A DNA stretch of 31,298 nucleotides. It comes from a virus. Location of the stretch: positions 1 through 31,298 of IMG/VR virus record IMGVR_UViG_3300022818_000131. One strand, given 5' to 3'. Both the position numbers and the translations under genes were made by a program. Position 1 is the stretch's first letter, and every line of letters begins with the position of its first letter. Of the stretch, positions 7,382 to 15,627 are shown one piece after another. The notes beneath the pieces were generated by a model, which saw only the letters and a list, made by a program, of their open reading frames with translations, did not search any database and had not been told where the DNA came from.

Positions 7382-10204
7382 GTGTTACGGAAACTCAACA
7401 GTCACGTTATTTCATCGTTTGTTTTCTTTATACTGCTCACCGGAGTGGCTAATGCTGCCACCCTTACCGTAAGTCCGGCGGGTGTCGGTAATGATGAGAA
7501 CGGAATTAACGATGCGATTAACATGGCTCAGCCTGGTGACACCGTTTTACTGAAGTCTGGCACATATCAACTAACTGAACGAATCACTATGAAAAGTGGT
7601 ATCCACTTACGGGGTGAAAGTGCCACTAACACTATTCTCAGAGCTGGACCGAATACCGGGGGGTCCGTCTCTGGTAAAACCACCGATGGGTGGATATACT
7701 GTATTGGACTGAACGATATCGAGATAAGCAATATTGCCTTCACGAGTTCAGCAAGCAGTACAAAGGACGGCGGTCTAGGAGAGACTCGAAACTGTATTCT
7801 CCTTAGGGGATGTACAAATGTCAAAATCCACGACAACGAAGTCATTAAGTATGTTTACAATGACTTTGTAAAGTGCCACGCCGGGGATAATATACAAGTG
7901 TACGATAATTCCGGGCAGTGTGGGCATGATTTCGTAGAGTTTCTTTCAGAAACGAAAAACAGTCGGGCCTATGGTAACAATATCGTCGTTCAGACCAACA
8001 CCGGTATCAGGTGCGACGGAGCTTCGAACATCGAACTCGATCACAATACCCTTACGGGCGCGGGCGGGACTGGCTGGTGCCTCATGGAGATGGAAAACTC
8101 ACTCTCAAATATAAACATACATCACAATATAATGCATGACTACCATGGGTCATCCAATAGTTATGCTGTTGCTCCGGTGACCGTTTCTGGTTCAGTTAGT
8201 GTCAATAATAATGTTCTGTGGAATGTCGGATCAATCGCTTATGGCACAACTAAGGATAATAATATCGACCCATCAGACCGCAGTATTTCATCATGGGTAG
8301 CAAAAGGATATGGCGCGGGATCATCCGGTACTGTAGCCCCATCACTCATACCTCCTGCTGTACCGCAAGTTGTGACCACACCACCCATAGTAACTACTCC
8401 CTCGCCCGAGCTCGCTGGCGGTACAATGGTTTATCCAACTGGTTCAAAATCAGATCAAACGGTAATAAATAACGCGCTTGAAGGGAGGGGGAAAGTATAC
8501 CTGAACGCGGGAACTTATACAATTGATAATACGATTGTTATAGGGTCGAATACAATCTTAACAGGTTCGCCGGACGCCGTTATTTTAGTTTCCCCCTCAT
8601 CTTCTCAATGGTTTACAGGTTCAGTAGGTATTATTTCCTCTAAAGAATCAATCAAAAATGTTGAGATTTCAGGTTTTAAGATCAATGGAAATCTTGGCAA
8701 TCTTCCTGCAGGTTATGCAAATTCACCAGGTCATGATAAGGACTGCGAACGTGGTATATTCATCGGTGGCTACTCAAATGACTATGCCGATAATATCAAA
8801 ATACATGATATGCAGGTATATGATTGTTTTTCTGACGGAATTAATATAAGGTTTGCAAAGAACGTAGCAGTTTATAATAATTTTATTTCAAATACGCAAC
8901 ACGAGGGTATATTTTGGTCGGTTGTTGTAGGTGGAGAAATCTATAATAATAAAATTGCAGGAATAACAAGCGATTGCATAAGGCTTGATAACTCAATTAA
9001 CTGTAAAGTTTATGACAATGTGTTATTCTCATACGATGGCGATAATACAAACGGAGCGTATAAACATGGTGAAAATGGCATGCAAGTAGGTAATGCGGGT
9101 TCTTCTCATGGTTACGACGCATCGAAAAAACCAACCGTAACAACCAATATTGAGATATCAAATAATACCTTTGCCAACAATGGTTTAAAAGCCATCATGC
9201 TAGGCTCGGGCTCGGGCAATAATGTTTTTGTTCATGATAATAAATTCATAGGTGTTGCTGAACTCAAAACAATGGGTATTCCAGTTGTTGGAAATACTGT
9301 TGAAAATGTTTCGGTTGAGAATCCACCGACAAAAGAAATGTCAGAGAAGATCTTCGGATCTATCTTTGATATTCTGAACATCAATTTCCAGGATTCAGCC
9401 ATCACTAACCAGCCCGATGACCAGATACAGTATTCTGTGCAGAAAACAACTTCCGGAAACATAGCTGGCGGGGTAAAGATCGTCGGTTTTAGAAACACGA
9501 TCGTGATTGACAATACAACCTACATGCAGAACACAAACTCAACCATTACGAAATCAGAAGCAGTCATTGCCCAGCCCCTTGACTTTTGGAATCAGGGTAA
9601 TGATAAAGTAGAGAAGACCGTAGACGTTAATGTAGAGAATGGGACCGCAACAGCTATACTAACTGTAAAAGTGAGGCACTATAAGACATCTTTCTCAAAG
9701 CAGACGAATAAAATGAAAGGGTCTTATTCAACCTCAACTGCAACCTTTACCGATACTGCAAAGGCCCCGAGCGTCTATCCTGCGCCGGGGAACATCTCCG
9801 GTATGATAAACGTTTATCCTACATATTTCGAAGTATATGTGCCTCAGACGGGGCTTGTAAAGATCGAGTATGCGTATGGCAACAATACTACCGAACATCG
9901 TTTCCTTGCTGGTGAGCGAACAAATAAGGACGGTATAGACTATACGGTGTACTCTAAGATGGAGGACTGGACTGCTGGGCTTGGTCACGTCGGGGACTGG
10001 GCCAGGGTATACGGTAAGTTCGACAACAGCAAATTAAATGTAACTGCTAGTACCCCCTACGAGGATATCCACATATCAAGTTTCAAGATCAAAAATAATG
10101 GCGAGATCGCGGAACCTATTGCTTTCTGGTTTTATCCGACAATATGTTTTCTAGTTGCTTTATATTTACTCGGAAGGTACTTTTGGCGTAGGATTTGGTA
10201 CTAA
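7382..10204 (+). CDS. Large cell-surface protein: signal peptide, two beta-helix domains, C-terminal membrane anchor
   Basis: From GTG 7382 the protein has 940 aa. A signal peptide comes first (positive LRKLNSH, then SSFVFFILLTGVANA). A first beta-helix (about 30-310) is closely related to the protein at 5057-6220. A proline-threonine linker (about 320-345) leads to a second NosD-like beta-helix (about 350-640), then a beta-sandwich-like region rich in Thr and Asn with many N-glycosylation sequons (about 650-910). A single transmembrane helix (FWFYPTICFLVALYLLGRYF) and a positive tail end the protein. It should be anchored in the membrane and exposed outside, as an adhesin or receptor-binding protein. 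It directly precedes the secretion-like operon and may be its surface partner. ATG 7349 is the alternative start, argued against by the TATA box within it. Confidence 0.8.
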   Translation: MLRKLNSHVISSFVFFILLTGVANAATLTVSPAGVGNDENGINDAINMAQPGDTVLLKSGTYQLTERITMKSGIHLRGESATNTILRAGPNTGGSVSGKTTDGWIYCIGLNDIEISNIAFTSSASSTKDGGLGETRNCILLRGCTNVKIHDNEVIKYVYNDFVKCHAGDNIQVYDNSGQCGHDFVEFLSETKNSRAYGNNIVVQTNTGIRCDGASNIELDHNTLTGAGGTGWCLMEMENSLSNINIHHNIMHDYHGSSNSYAVAPVTVSGSVSVNNNVLWNVGSIAYGTTKDNNIDPSDRSISSWVAKGYGAGSSGTVAPSLIPPAVPQVVTTPPIVTTPSPELAGGTMVYPTGSKSDQTVINNALEGRGKVYLNAGTYTIDNTIVIGSNTILTGSPDAVILVSPSSSQWFTGSVGIISSKESIKNVEISGFKINGNLGNLPAGYANSPGHDKDCERGIFIGGYSNDYADNIKIHDMQVYDCFSDGINIRFAKNVAVYNNFISNTQHEGIFWSVVVGGEIYNNKIAGITSDCIRLDNSINCKVYDNVLFSYDGDNTNGAYKHGENGMQVGNAGSSHGYDASKKPTVTTNIEISNNTFANNGLKAIMLGSGSGNNVFVHDNKFIGVAELKTMGIPVVGNTVENVSVENPPTKEMSEKIFGSIFDILNINFQDSAITNQPDDQIQYSVQKTTSGNIAGGVKIVGFRNTIVIDNTTYMQNTNSTITKSEAVIAQPLDFWNQGNDKVEKTVDVNVENGTATAILTVKVRHYKTSFSKQTNKMKGSYSTSTATFTDTAKAPSVYPAPGNISGMINVYPTYFEVYVPQTGLVKIEYAYGNNTTEHRFLAGERTNKDGIDYTVYSKMEDWTAGLGHVGDWARVYGKFDNSKLNVTASTPYEDIHISSFKIKNNGEIAEPIAFWFYPTICFLVALYLLGRYFWRRIWY

Positions 10205-10292
10205 TTCGCCCCCGCCCGTTTCTCTTTTGCCGTGGTTTTGTTTCGCTTGTCCCGTTGATGTCAAATATGGCGGGTGGTAACTCCACAACCTA

Positions 10293-10299
10293 TTTATAC
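10293..10299 (+). promoter_or_regulatory. TATA box of the secretion-like operon
   Basis: TTTATAC lies in the 165-nt gap after the surface protein gene, 70 nt before the pilin-like gene. Transcription would start near 10322. T-rich pyrimidine tracts at 10214-10253 could end the upstream transcript. GGGGG at 10356-10360 is the only ribosome-site candidate before ATG 10370. Confidence 0.5.
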
Positions 10300-10369
10300 A
10301 ACTGCTGTGTGATATAGCAGTAGCAAATACAACATAACCTCAACATAAACTCAATGGGGGTTTTAAAAC

Positions 10370-10753
10370 ATGATGATGAAACAAATAATCAAGACAGCAA
10401 AACAAACTATCCTTACAGTATTATCGACAACCTTGCTAGCGACGCCAACGTTGGCGGCAATTGATTACGGAAAGTTCTTCAACCCTGAACAGGCAGTGGG
10501 GAAGGTCGCAAGCTCTCCAATTGGGGCGGCCCTTGTAAGCATCCTCGAGCTTGTCGTGGGTATAGTCGTTATTGGAGGAGTACTAGCCCTCATTGTATCC
10601 TTCTTAAAATTCATATTTGGGCTCAAGACCGGATCTGGTGACTCCGCCTCTGATGGGTATAAGGGGATGGGTAGTATAGCCCTCGGTGGTCTCATCCTTG
10701 TGATCTGTATTTCGATGTTTTTTTATTTCCTCGAATACAAACCCACACCTTGA
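10370..10753 (+). CDS. VirB2/TrbC-like (CedA1-like) pilin subunit, putative
   Basis: The 127-aa protein has a signal peptide (KQIIKTAKQTILTVLSTTLL, cleavage probably after PTLA at 29), a short exposed part (FFNPEQAVGKVASSPIG), and two transmembrane helices at about 55-80 and 100-122 joined by a small polar loop with SGDSASDGYKG. This size and two-helix layout is that of VirB2/TrbC conjugative pilins and of the CedA1/TedC pilins of archaeal DNA import systems. It is first in an operon with a polytopic membrane protein and a VirB4-like ATPase, the same company that VirB2 keeps. Sequence identity to known pilins cannot be judged here, so the family assignment rests on topology and context. Confidence 0.65.
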   Translation: MMMKQIIKTAKQTILTVLSTTLLATPTLAAIDYGKFFNPEQAVGKVASSPIGAALVSILELVVGIVVIGGVLALIVSFLKFIFGLKTGSGDSASDGYKGMGSIALGGLILVICISMFFYFLEYKPTP

Positions 10754-10762
10754 GGTAGAGGC

Positions 10763-11785
10763 ATGAAACACTCTACACTCGCCCTTTTTTTATTCATCTT
10801 GTTGATCTGTCAGCCGACAATGGTTCATACTGCCAACGCTGGCGCACTTGATAACGGAATAGACATGGTCGCGCAGGGAATAGGAAAATATGCACAGCTA
10901 AAGGCAGAAGAGATGTTGAGTGGAAATTTCGGTGTTACATTTGCGAATACCAGCGAGATGGAAAATTATGCCCCCTCTCAGAAATTAGTTTATATGGTTG
11001 CGACAGCCTCACAAAATCCATTTGAGCTGGAATGGGTTCAACATACATTCGCTACTGAACTGGTTTGGTATATAATAATAGGAGTGCTGATAATCGTAAT
11101 CATAGGAGGGCTAAATATTATACAGAAAGCCTTCCCAGAGGAGATGTCCGGCACTTATCAGATGTTTACAGGGCATGAGGGCTTTTTCGATTATACAGCA
11201 ACTCTGAAAACGACTCTGAAACTGGGTATAATGCCACTATTGGCACTACCAATAATTGAGGCACTACTTACGTTGGAACAGGTAATATCATCGGGCCTGA
11301 CCATGGAGTCACTGCAGTTCATTAATACCCCATCAACTAGTACAGGTGGGATCTGGATGTTTGAGGCGCTAGCATATGCTTGCTGCGGCTGGCTGTTCGG
11401 TATCCGGATTGAATACATAAACATGTTCGCAGCACACATCCTGATAATAATTCTCCTGCTCTGTATTTCATGGTCATTTTCGAAGTATCTGGGTGAGATG
11501 TTAATTGCTTGGTTCATATCAGCACTGGCAATGCGCCCTATACTGCTTTGGCTCTCTGCGTGGGCGGTCGAGAACATCGCTAGGCAGCCGAATGAGATGA
11601 TGAAAATTGTTGTAACCAATGGTGTTATGACAGTAGTTGTAATCGGATCTTTTATAATCGCACTTGTCCTGGTGCTTTGGCCTGTTGTTATGTTGGTCAT
11701 CAAAGTGATTTCTGATTACCTACTCGGAACGGGATATAAAATAATTAAAATCTCAAATCAACTGAAAATGATAAGGGGGAAATAA
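10763..11785 (+). CDS. VirB6/TrbL/CedA-like polytopic membrane protein, putative
   Basis: The 340-aa protein has an N-terminal signal sequence (LALFLFILLICQPTMVHTANA), a soluble segment of about 60 residues, then about six hydrophobic helices: near 98-118 (WYIIIGVLIIVIIGGLNII), 150-165, 200-215, 222-240, 245-265 and 290-320. An extended N-terminal exterior part followed by five or more helices is the shape of VirB6/TrbL and of CedA, the channel components in conjugation and Ced systems. GAGG precedes the ATG, and the gene starts 10 nt after the pilin gene. It probably forms the inner-membrane conduit with the pilin and ATPase. Confidence 0.62.
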   Translation: MKHSTLALFLFILLICQPTMVHTANAGALDNGIDMVAQGIGKYAQLKAEEMLSGNFGVTFANTSEMENYAPSQKLVYMVATASQNPFELEWVQHTFATELVWYIIIGVLIIVIIGGLNIIQKAFPEEMSGTYQMFTGHEGFFDYTATLKTTLKLGIMPLLALPIIEALLTLEQVISSGLTMESLQFINTPSTSTGGIWMFEALAYACCGWLFGIRIEYINMFAAHILIIILLLCISWSFSKYLGEMLIAWFISALAMRPILLWLSAWAVENIARQPNEMMKIVVTNGVMTVVVIGSFIIALVLVLWPVVMLVIKVISDYLLGTGYKIIKISNQLKMIRGK

Positions 11786-11788
11786 ACA

Positions 11789-12637
11789 ATGTCGACCGCT
11801 GCCACGTCAGGGAATCGAAACTTTGACCCAACAGTACTAGGGCTACATCAAAATCAACAATTTTTATTATTTATTCTTATATTCCCGCTTATGGGATGTT
11901 TCGTGCTTAGCATATTTACACTCGGGTCTCATCTTGGCGTTTATGTATCAATCGGCTTCGGCTTTCTTGAACTGTTGTTTTTCCTAGCCGTAGGAAGAAA
12001 CACCGCCTCCCTATATCATTTTGAAAGAAACTTGAGGTTTATGTGGTCAGTGCATCTGGGAACCGACTACATAAATAAATATGGGCATCACGGGATACAG
12101 AAGGCTCGAAGCCTGACTCACATAAAAAAAGTTCATAAAGGTGGCTATATTGAGTACTTTTTTGACCGGGACAGACCACACAATTGGGGCGGAATAATCC
12201 ACCTAAATACTTTCACCCCCGATGATCTTGAGGCTTTCAAAGCCAACGTGGAAAGGATGTGCGTTGGCCTTCCGGATCATTCGATAATAAAAACCACGCT
12301 GAAAGTGAGATCTGATCTGACAGATCACGCCGAGTCCATCAGAAAGGAGCTTGGTAAGGAGGGTCTGCCTCAAATCATCCGTGAATCAATGGACGAACAC
12401 CGTATCATGTGCGAACTCGCTAACGAGAAATCCTACGAGAATCATATGCTAGTGTTACTCTCATACAATGCGTCCCCCGAAGGCGCAATGCATAAATTAG
12501 ATATCATGATTCAGACAATTACCGAAATATTGGAAGGTATGAAAATCGGGTGCACGAGACTGGAAACTCCAGAAGCAATTGAAGATATGTTCTATGGTGA
12601 TATTACTTTTAACGTACATGGATTAAGGAGACTTTAA
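11789..12637 (+). CDS. VirB3-like membrane segment fused to a VirB4 N-terminal-like domain
   Basis: The 282-aa protein has two adjacent hydrophobic helices at about 26-70 (FLLFILIFPLMGCFVLSIF and YVSIGFGFLELLFFLAV), as in VirB3/PrgI proteins. A soluble domain follows that resembles the N-terminal part of VirB4/TraC ATPases (VKVHL-type opening at HLNTFTPDDLEAF, then LVLLSYNASPEGAMHKLD, ILEGMKIGCTRLETPEAIEDMFYG). It has no P-loop. In single-chain VirB3-VirB4 proteins this region is followed directly by the ATPase domain; here it stops and a 59-aa minigene carrying the start of a P-loop domain follows after one base. GGGGGAAATAAACA precedes the ATG, 4 nt after the previous stop. Confidence 0.6.
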   Translation: MSTAATSGNRNFDPTVLGLHQNQQFLLFILIFPLMGCFVLSIFTLGSHLGVYVSIGFGFLELLFFLAVGRNTASLYHFERNLRFMWSVHLGTDYINKYGHHGIQKARSLTHIKKVHKGGYIEYFFDRDRPHNWGGIIHLNTFTPDDLEAFKANVERMCVGLPDHSIIKTTLKVRSDLTDHAESIRKELGKEGLPQIIRESMDEHRIMCELANEKSYENHMLVLLSYNASPEGAMHKLDIMIQTITEILEGMKIGCTRLETPEAIEDMFYGDITFNVHGLRRL

Positions 12638-12638
12638 C

Positions 12639-12818
12639 ATGGCAAACCAACAATATAGATCACACACAACACAGAACCTAGACACCGAGGGTATCTTAAT
12701 CGGATACGCGACGCGTGATGAAAACGCAGGAACTCCAATATTTTTGAATCTTGACGACTCTAAATATCGGAGTAAGCATCTGGCCATATTCGGTGGCAGT
12801 GGATCAGGCATGGATTGA
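12639..12818 (+). CDS. 59-aa P-loop minigene (truncated copy of the VirB4 Walker A region)
   Basis: ATG 12639 follows a strong AAGGAG site and opens a frame that stops at TGA 12816-12818. After 12 unrelated residues it reads LDTEGILIGYA, then GTPIF-L-N-L-DDSKY and SKHLAIFGGSGSG, matching the segment before and through the Walker A loop of the next gene, then ends with MD where the ATPase has KST. It therefore lacks the P-loop lysine and cannot bind nucleotide normally. It begins one base after the preceding stop. It may be a decayed end of an earlier VirB4 copy, a regulatory microprotein, or a recombination template. The frame and ribosome site are intact, so translation is likely. Confidence 0.6.
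   Translation: MANQQYRSHTTQNLDTEGILIGYATRDENAGTPIFLNLDDSKYRSKHLAIFGGSGSGMD
12672..12808 (+). repeat. Direct repeat, copy 1 (P-loop region of the minigene)
   Basis: This 137-bp stretch aligns without gaps to 13621-13757. By hand I count about 15 mismatches, close to 89% identity. Both copies are read in the frame of their own gene, and the similarity ends exactly inside the Walker A codons. Confidence 0.85.
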
Positions 12819-12831
12819 GGAGACAAAAAAC

Positions 12832-15462
12832 ATGGCACAACCGTCATACAAACAACACACCGACGATCGTAGATTAAGAACACATATGACACGCAAGGTA
12901 AGCAACGCCGTAAAAGGGATAGTGTTCCGTTCAAAAATATGGTGGGAGACTTTCAGAGATTTTGAATACGAGAGACTCTTAGAGGCAGAGGCTGCTTTCC
13001 TGGCTTGCCCCTCCTCTATTGAGTCAACGGATAACGGCAACTTCTTGAGAATAAATGGGACTCGCCTGTCCCAATTATTTTATATTGCGTCACCGTCTAA
13101 AATCGACCCTGCCGAAAGTGGAATACGGAAAAATGCTGATCCATTTGTCCTTGACAAGATCATGGAAGTTACGGACGACAAGAATATAGATCTGACCCTG
13201 ACTCAAGTAATCTATAAGATGTCAAGTTTGGAAGGGAGTCAGGAAACTGACCGTGAACTCTCAAAAATGGATTGGATTAAAGACACTGAGGTTAAAACAT
13301 CAGGCAGGTACTCGCGGAGAATAGATCACTATACCGCAGACATCGAGGAGTTTAGTAAGCAATCGTATGACGGTACGCACAGACAAGTTAAACAACTTCT
13401 CATCGCCCGAGTAGACGGTGACGACGAGCAGAAAGTTGAATTCCACAGTACTCACCTACAGATGATACTTCGTGGACATGGGGTCCTTACCGAAGTTCCG
13501 AAGGGTGGTCAGCTTGAAGCACTGAGGTCAAGCCTGATGTCGAATGATATCGTCAAGGGCGCTGTCCTTAAAACAATGTCCGATGTAGCAGCTGCGATGT
13601 GGCCAGGAAGAAACCCAATGCAGAGCCTAGACACCGAGGGTATCCTAATCGGATATGCGAAGCATGGTGAAAACGCAGGAACTCCTATCTTTTGGAATCC
13701 TGACGATTCTAAATATATGAGTAAGCATCTTGCCATATTCGGCGGCAGTGGATCAGGGAAAAGCACGCTACAACTTTACATTGATTACAACGCCGTGCTT
13801 GCAGGCTGTGACTTTATACATATATTCCCTAAAGAAGACATGGGAACTTCCGCCCTCCGGATGATAGAGGCCATTGATGGGCAATTAATAAAGATTGGGG
13901 AGAATGGACAGAACTTCAACCCACTCATGGTCAGTTATAATCCCGAAACACATGGGAAGGAAATCATGGACCGAAAAAAAGCGTATATTAGACACAAAGA
14001 ATCTGTTGCGAACTTCGTTAATATCATCATTGGCGAATCATTTTCATCCTCAATGTCCGGGGTCTTCAAGAGATCCCTCTCCGACCTGTACGAGAAGGCG
14101 GGGTTTGTGGATAAGAACGCAACCCCGATCAACGTTGAGCAGTGGGATGACGGTAAAAAATGGCCGTCACTTGGCGATCTCGTGGACAAATGGGAAGTAT
14201 GGGTTACAGACGACGCTAAGAAAAAAGACAGGACTACCCTTAAGGCCTTGATTAACCACTTGACCGATATCAAGCAAGGAGAGTCCCTTAACTGGTTAGA
14301 TAACCACGAGTCATTTAATCCATCTGGGCGTTTTATCTGTATCGACGTCTCCGACCTGAAAGATAATAAGAGATATCAGGATGCAGTAACCGTCCTGCTG
14401 GTGGACATTATTAACACTCGGCTAAAATCACCCAATATGGAGGCTCACCGGAAGAAGAACCGAACGATTGTTATGCTCGATGAAGGAGCTAATCTCCTCG
14501 AAAATCCTGGTATGGAGAGGTATATCAAACGTTGGTTCAGGGAAGCAAGGGCCGGAAAGTGTAGTATCATTCTGGATAATCAGGATACACTCGGCGTAAA
14601 ACACATCCTGCCGATCTTGAAGTCAAACACCGATGCAACCATATTCATGTGTAATATGTCCTCTGAAAACATTTCTGAATTTGAAAAAGATTATCATTTT
14701 TCGGTGAAAGATAAAAACTATCTAATGGAACCCCCAGATGGAGATATTCGGAAGTTTCTGTTTGTGATGAATGGATTTAAGATCAAAGGTAGGGTCATCC
14801 TGAGTAATACACAGTCCAAAGTTTTCTTTGACCAGGATATCGAAATACCACTATCAGGCGAGAGCTATATGAAATGCGGGTATGAGCTATTAGACGGGCT
14901 CGAGTGGATCAGAGACAAAGGTATAATGTCAGATGATTGGATCTCTGGGATGAGGGACTCAGACATACCAGGGTGGACTAGAGTAACAAGGTTAACTCCT
15001 CCTGTGGTTGGCATGTCGAAGGTAATTTGGTTTAGAAACGATATCGCAAAATCAAGTAAGATCAGTGGAGAATCGCCCGACCACTATGCGACCTGTTATC
15101 TGCTTGCAGGAGAATTAATCAGGATCGGTTGCACGAACGTATGTGTTAATAATTGGGGTGGCCAGGGCAAAGAAGATGCAGATGTTACCTGTGTTACTCC
15201 GGATGGACGACGGCTATGGATTGAATATGAGCATCCGAACTCCCATAGAGAGTTAAAGATAGCAGATAAGAAGACTAAACAAATGCGATTCTGTGACGTG
15301 TGGCGCTGTATCTGCCAACAAAAGAACGAGCCGGTAGTCAAAAAGGCCGTTGGAGACGACTTTTATATGGTCAGAGGAGATGCAGTCAAAAACTTCCTCA
15401 TCTCGCTCTCTTCCTCTAATCAGATGAGATATGAGGGAGCGAGCCAGCCAACAGAGGCCTAA
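12832..15462 (+). CDS. VirB4/TraC/HerA-type conjugation ATPase with possible nuclease-like C-terminal domain
   Basis: From ATG 12832 (GAGGAG about 9 nt upstream) the protein has 876 aa; an earlier ATG at 12751 lies inside the minigene. Residues 1-260 resemble a VirB4 N-terminal domain. The motor domain has Walker A GGSGSGKST at 304-312 and Walker B TIVMLDEGANL with D550-E551, followed by WFREARAGKCSIILDNQ, where VirB4 proteins carry their sensor and finger residues. After residue 760 there is a separate domain with DADVTCVTPDGRRLWIEYE: D784, then E798-x-E800, a spacing like PD-(D/E)xK folds but without the usual lysine. The enzyme should power assembly or transport at the membrane with the three upstream products. 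Lack of transmembrane helices fits VirB4. HerA-type packaging is the alternative reading. Confidence 0.85.
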   Translation: MAQPSYKQHTDDRRLRTHMTRKVSNAVKGIVFRSKIWWETFRDFEYERLLEAEAAFLACPSSIESTDNGNFLRINGTRLSQLFYIASPSKIDPAESGIRKNADPFVLDKIMEVTDDKNIDLTLTQVIYKMSSLEGSQETDRELSKMDWIKDTEVKTSGRYSRRIDHYTADIEEFSKQSYDGTHRQVKQLLIARVDGDDEQKVEFHSTHLQMILRGHGVLTEVPKGGQLEALRSSLMSNDIVKGAVLKTMSDVAAAMWPGRNPMQSLDTEGILIGYAKHGENAGTPIFWNPDDSKYMSKHLAIFGGSGSGKSTLQLYIDYNAVLAGCDFIHIFPKEDMGTSALRMIEAIDGQLIKIGENGQNFNPLMVSYNPETHGKEIMDRKKAYIRHKESVANFVNIIIGESFSSSMSGVFKRSLSDLYEKAGFVDKNATPINVEQWDDGKKWPSLGDLVDKWEVWVTDDAKKKDRTTLKALINHLTDIKQGESLNWLDNHESFNPSGRFICIDVSDLKDNKRYQDAVTVLLVDIINTRLKSPNMEAHRKKNRTIVMLDEGANLLENPGMERYIKRWFREARAGKCSIILDNQDTLGVKHILPILKSNTDATIFMCNMSSENISEFEKDYHFSVKDKNYLMEPPDGDIRKFLFVMNGFKIKGRVILSNTQSKVFFDQDIEIPLSGESYMKCGYELLDGLEWIRDKGIMSDDWISGMRDSDIPGWTRVTRLTPPVVGMSKVIWFRNDIAKSSKISGESPDHYATCYLLAGELIRIGCTNVCVNNWGGQGKEDADVTCVTPDGRRLWIEYEHPNSHRELKIADKKTKQMRFCDVWRCICQQKNEPVVKKAVGDDFYMVRGDAVKNFLISLSSSNQMRYEGASQPTEA
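13621..13757 (+). repeat. Direct repeat, copy 2 (P-loop region of the ATPase gene)
   Basis: This is the full-length counterpart of 12672-12808, offset by 949 bp. Here the reading continues through GKST into an intact ATPase. Confidence 0.85.
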
Positions 15463-15482
15463 ACCCCCTCCTTTTTTGGGGA
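15463..15482 (+). terminator. Terminator after the ATPase gene
   Basis: CCCC and GGGG flank a T6 tract immediately after the stop codon, and a T7 run follows at about 15521-15527. Either T run could end the operon transcript. The rest of the 165-nt gap leads to the promoter at 15590. Confidence 0.5.
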
Positions 15483-15589
15483 CACTAGTATAAGTGAAGT
15501 ATAGTTGTAGAATAGCTCTATTTTTTTCATTGTTTTTCGGTCAGCCGTGGGTGCTATGTAGTTTTTCAATACAGCGTGCAGTATGCGTG

Positions 15590-15604
15590 CGAAACCTATA
15601 TAAG
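15590..15604 (+). promoter_or_regulatory. Strong BRE/TATA promoter, probably leaderless
   Basis: CGAAA followed by CCTATATAAG is the best archaeal BRE-TATA pair in the window. The TATA centre is about 28 nt before GTG 15628, so transcription should begin within a few bases of that codon. Confidence 0.65.
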
Positions 15605-15627
15605 ATTACACCACACTTAAGAAGAAG

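Noticed and set aside
11191-11703. Long - strand frame antisense to the polytopic membrane protein
   Set aside because: It mirrors the codon structure of the + gene, has no ribosome site, and its translation shows no coherent domain.
12751-12831. ATG at 12751 as start of the VirB4-like ATPase
   Set aside because: These 27 codons lie inside the P-loop minigene in another frame; GAGGAG before ATG 12832 is a better start.
13935-14273. - strand and alternative + strand frames inside the ATPase gene
   Set aside because: They overlap the motor domain with Walker motifs intact in the main frame and have no supporting signals.
10370-15462. Interpretation of the operon as a genome-packaging module of a tailless (HerA/FtsK-type) virus
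   Set aside because: A complete TerL, portal and HK97 capsid set is present, and the pilin-like and polytopic membrane proteins fit secretion machinery better than packaging.
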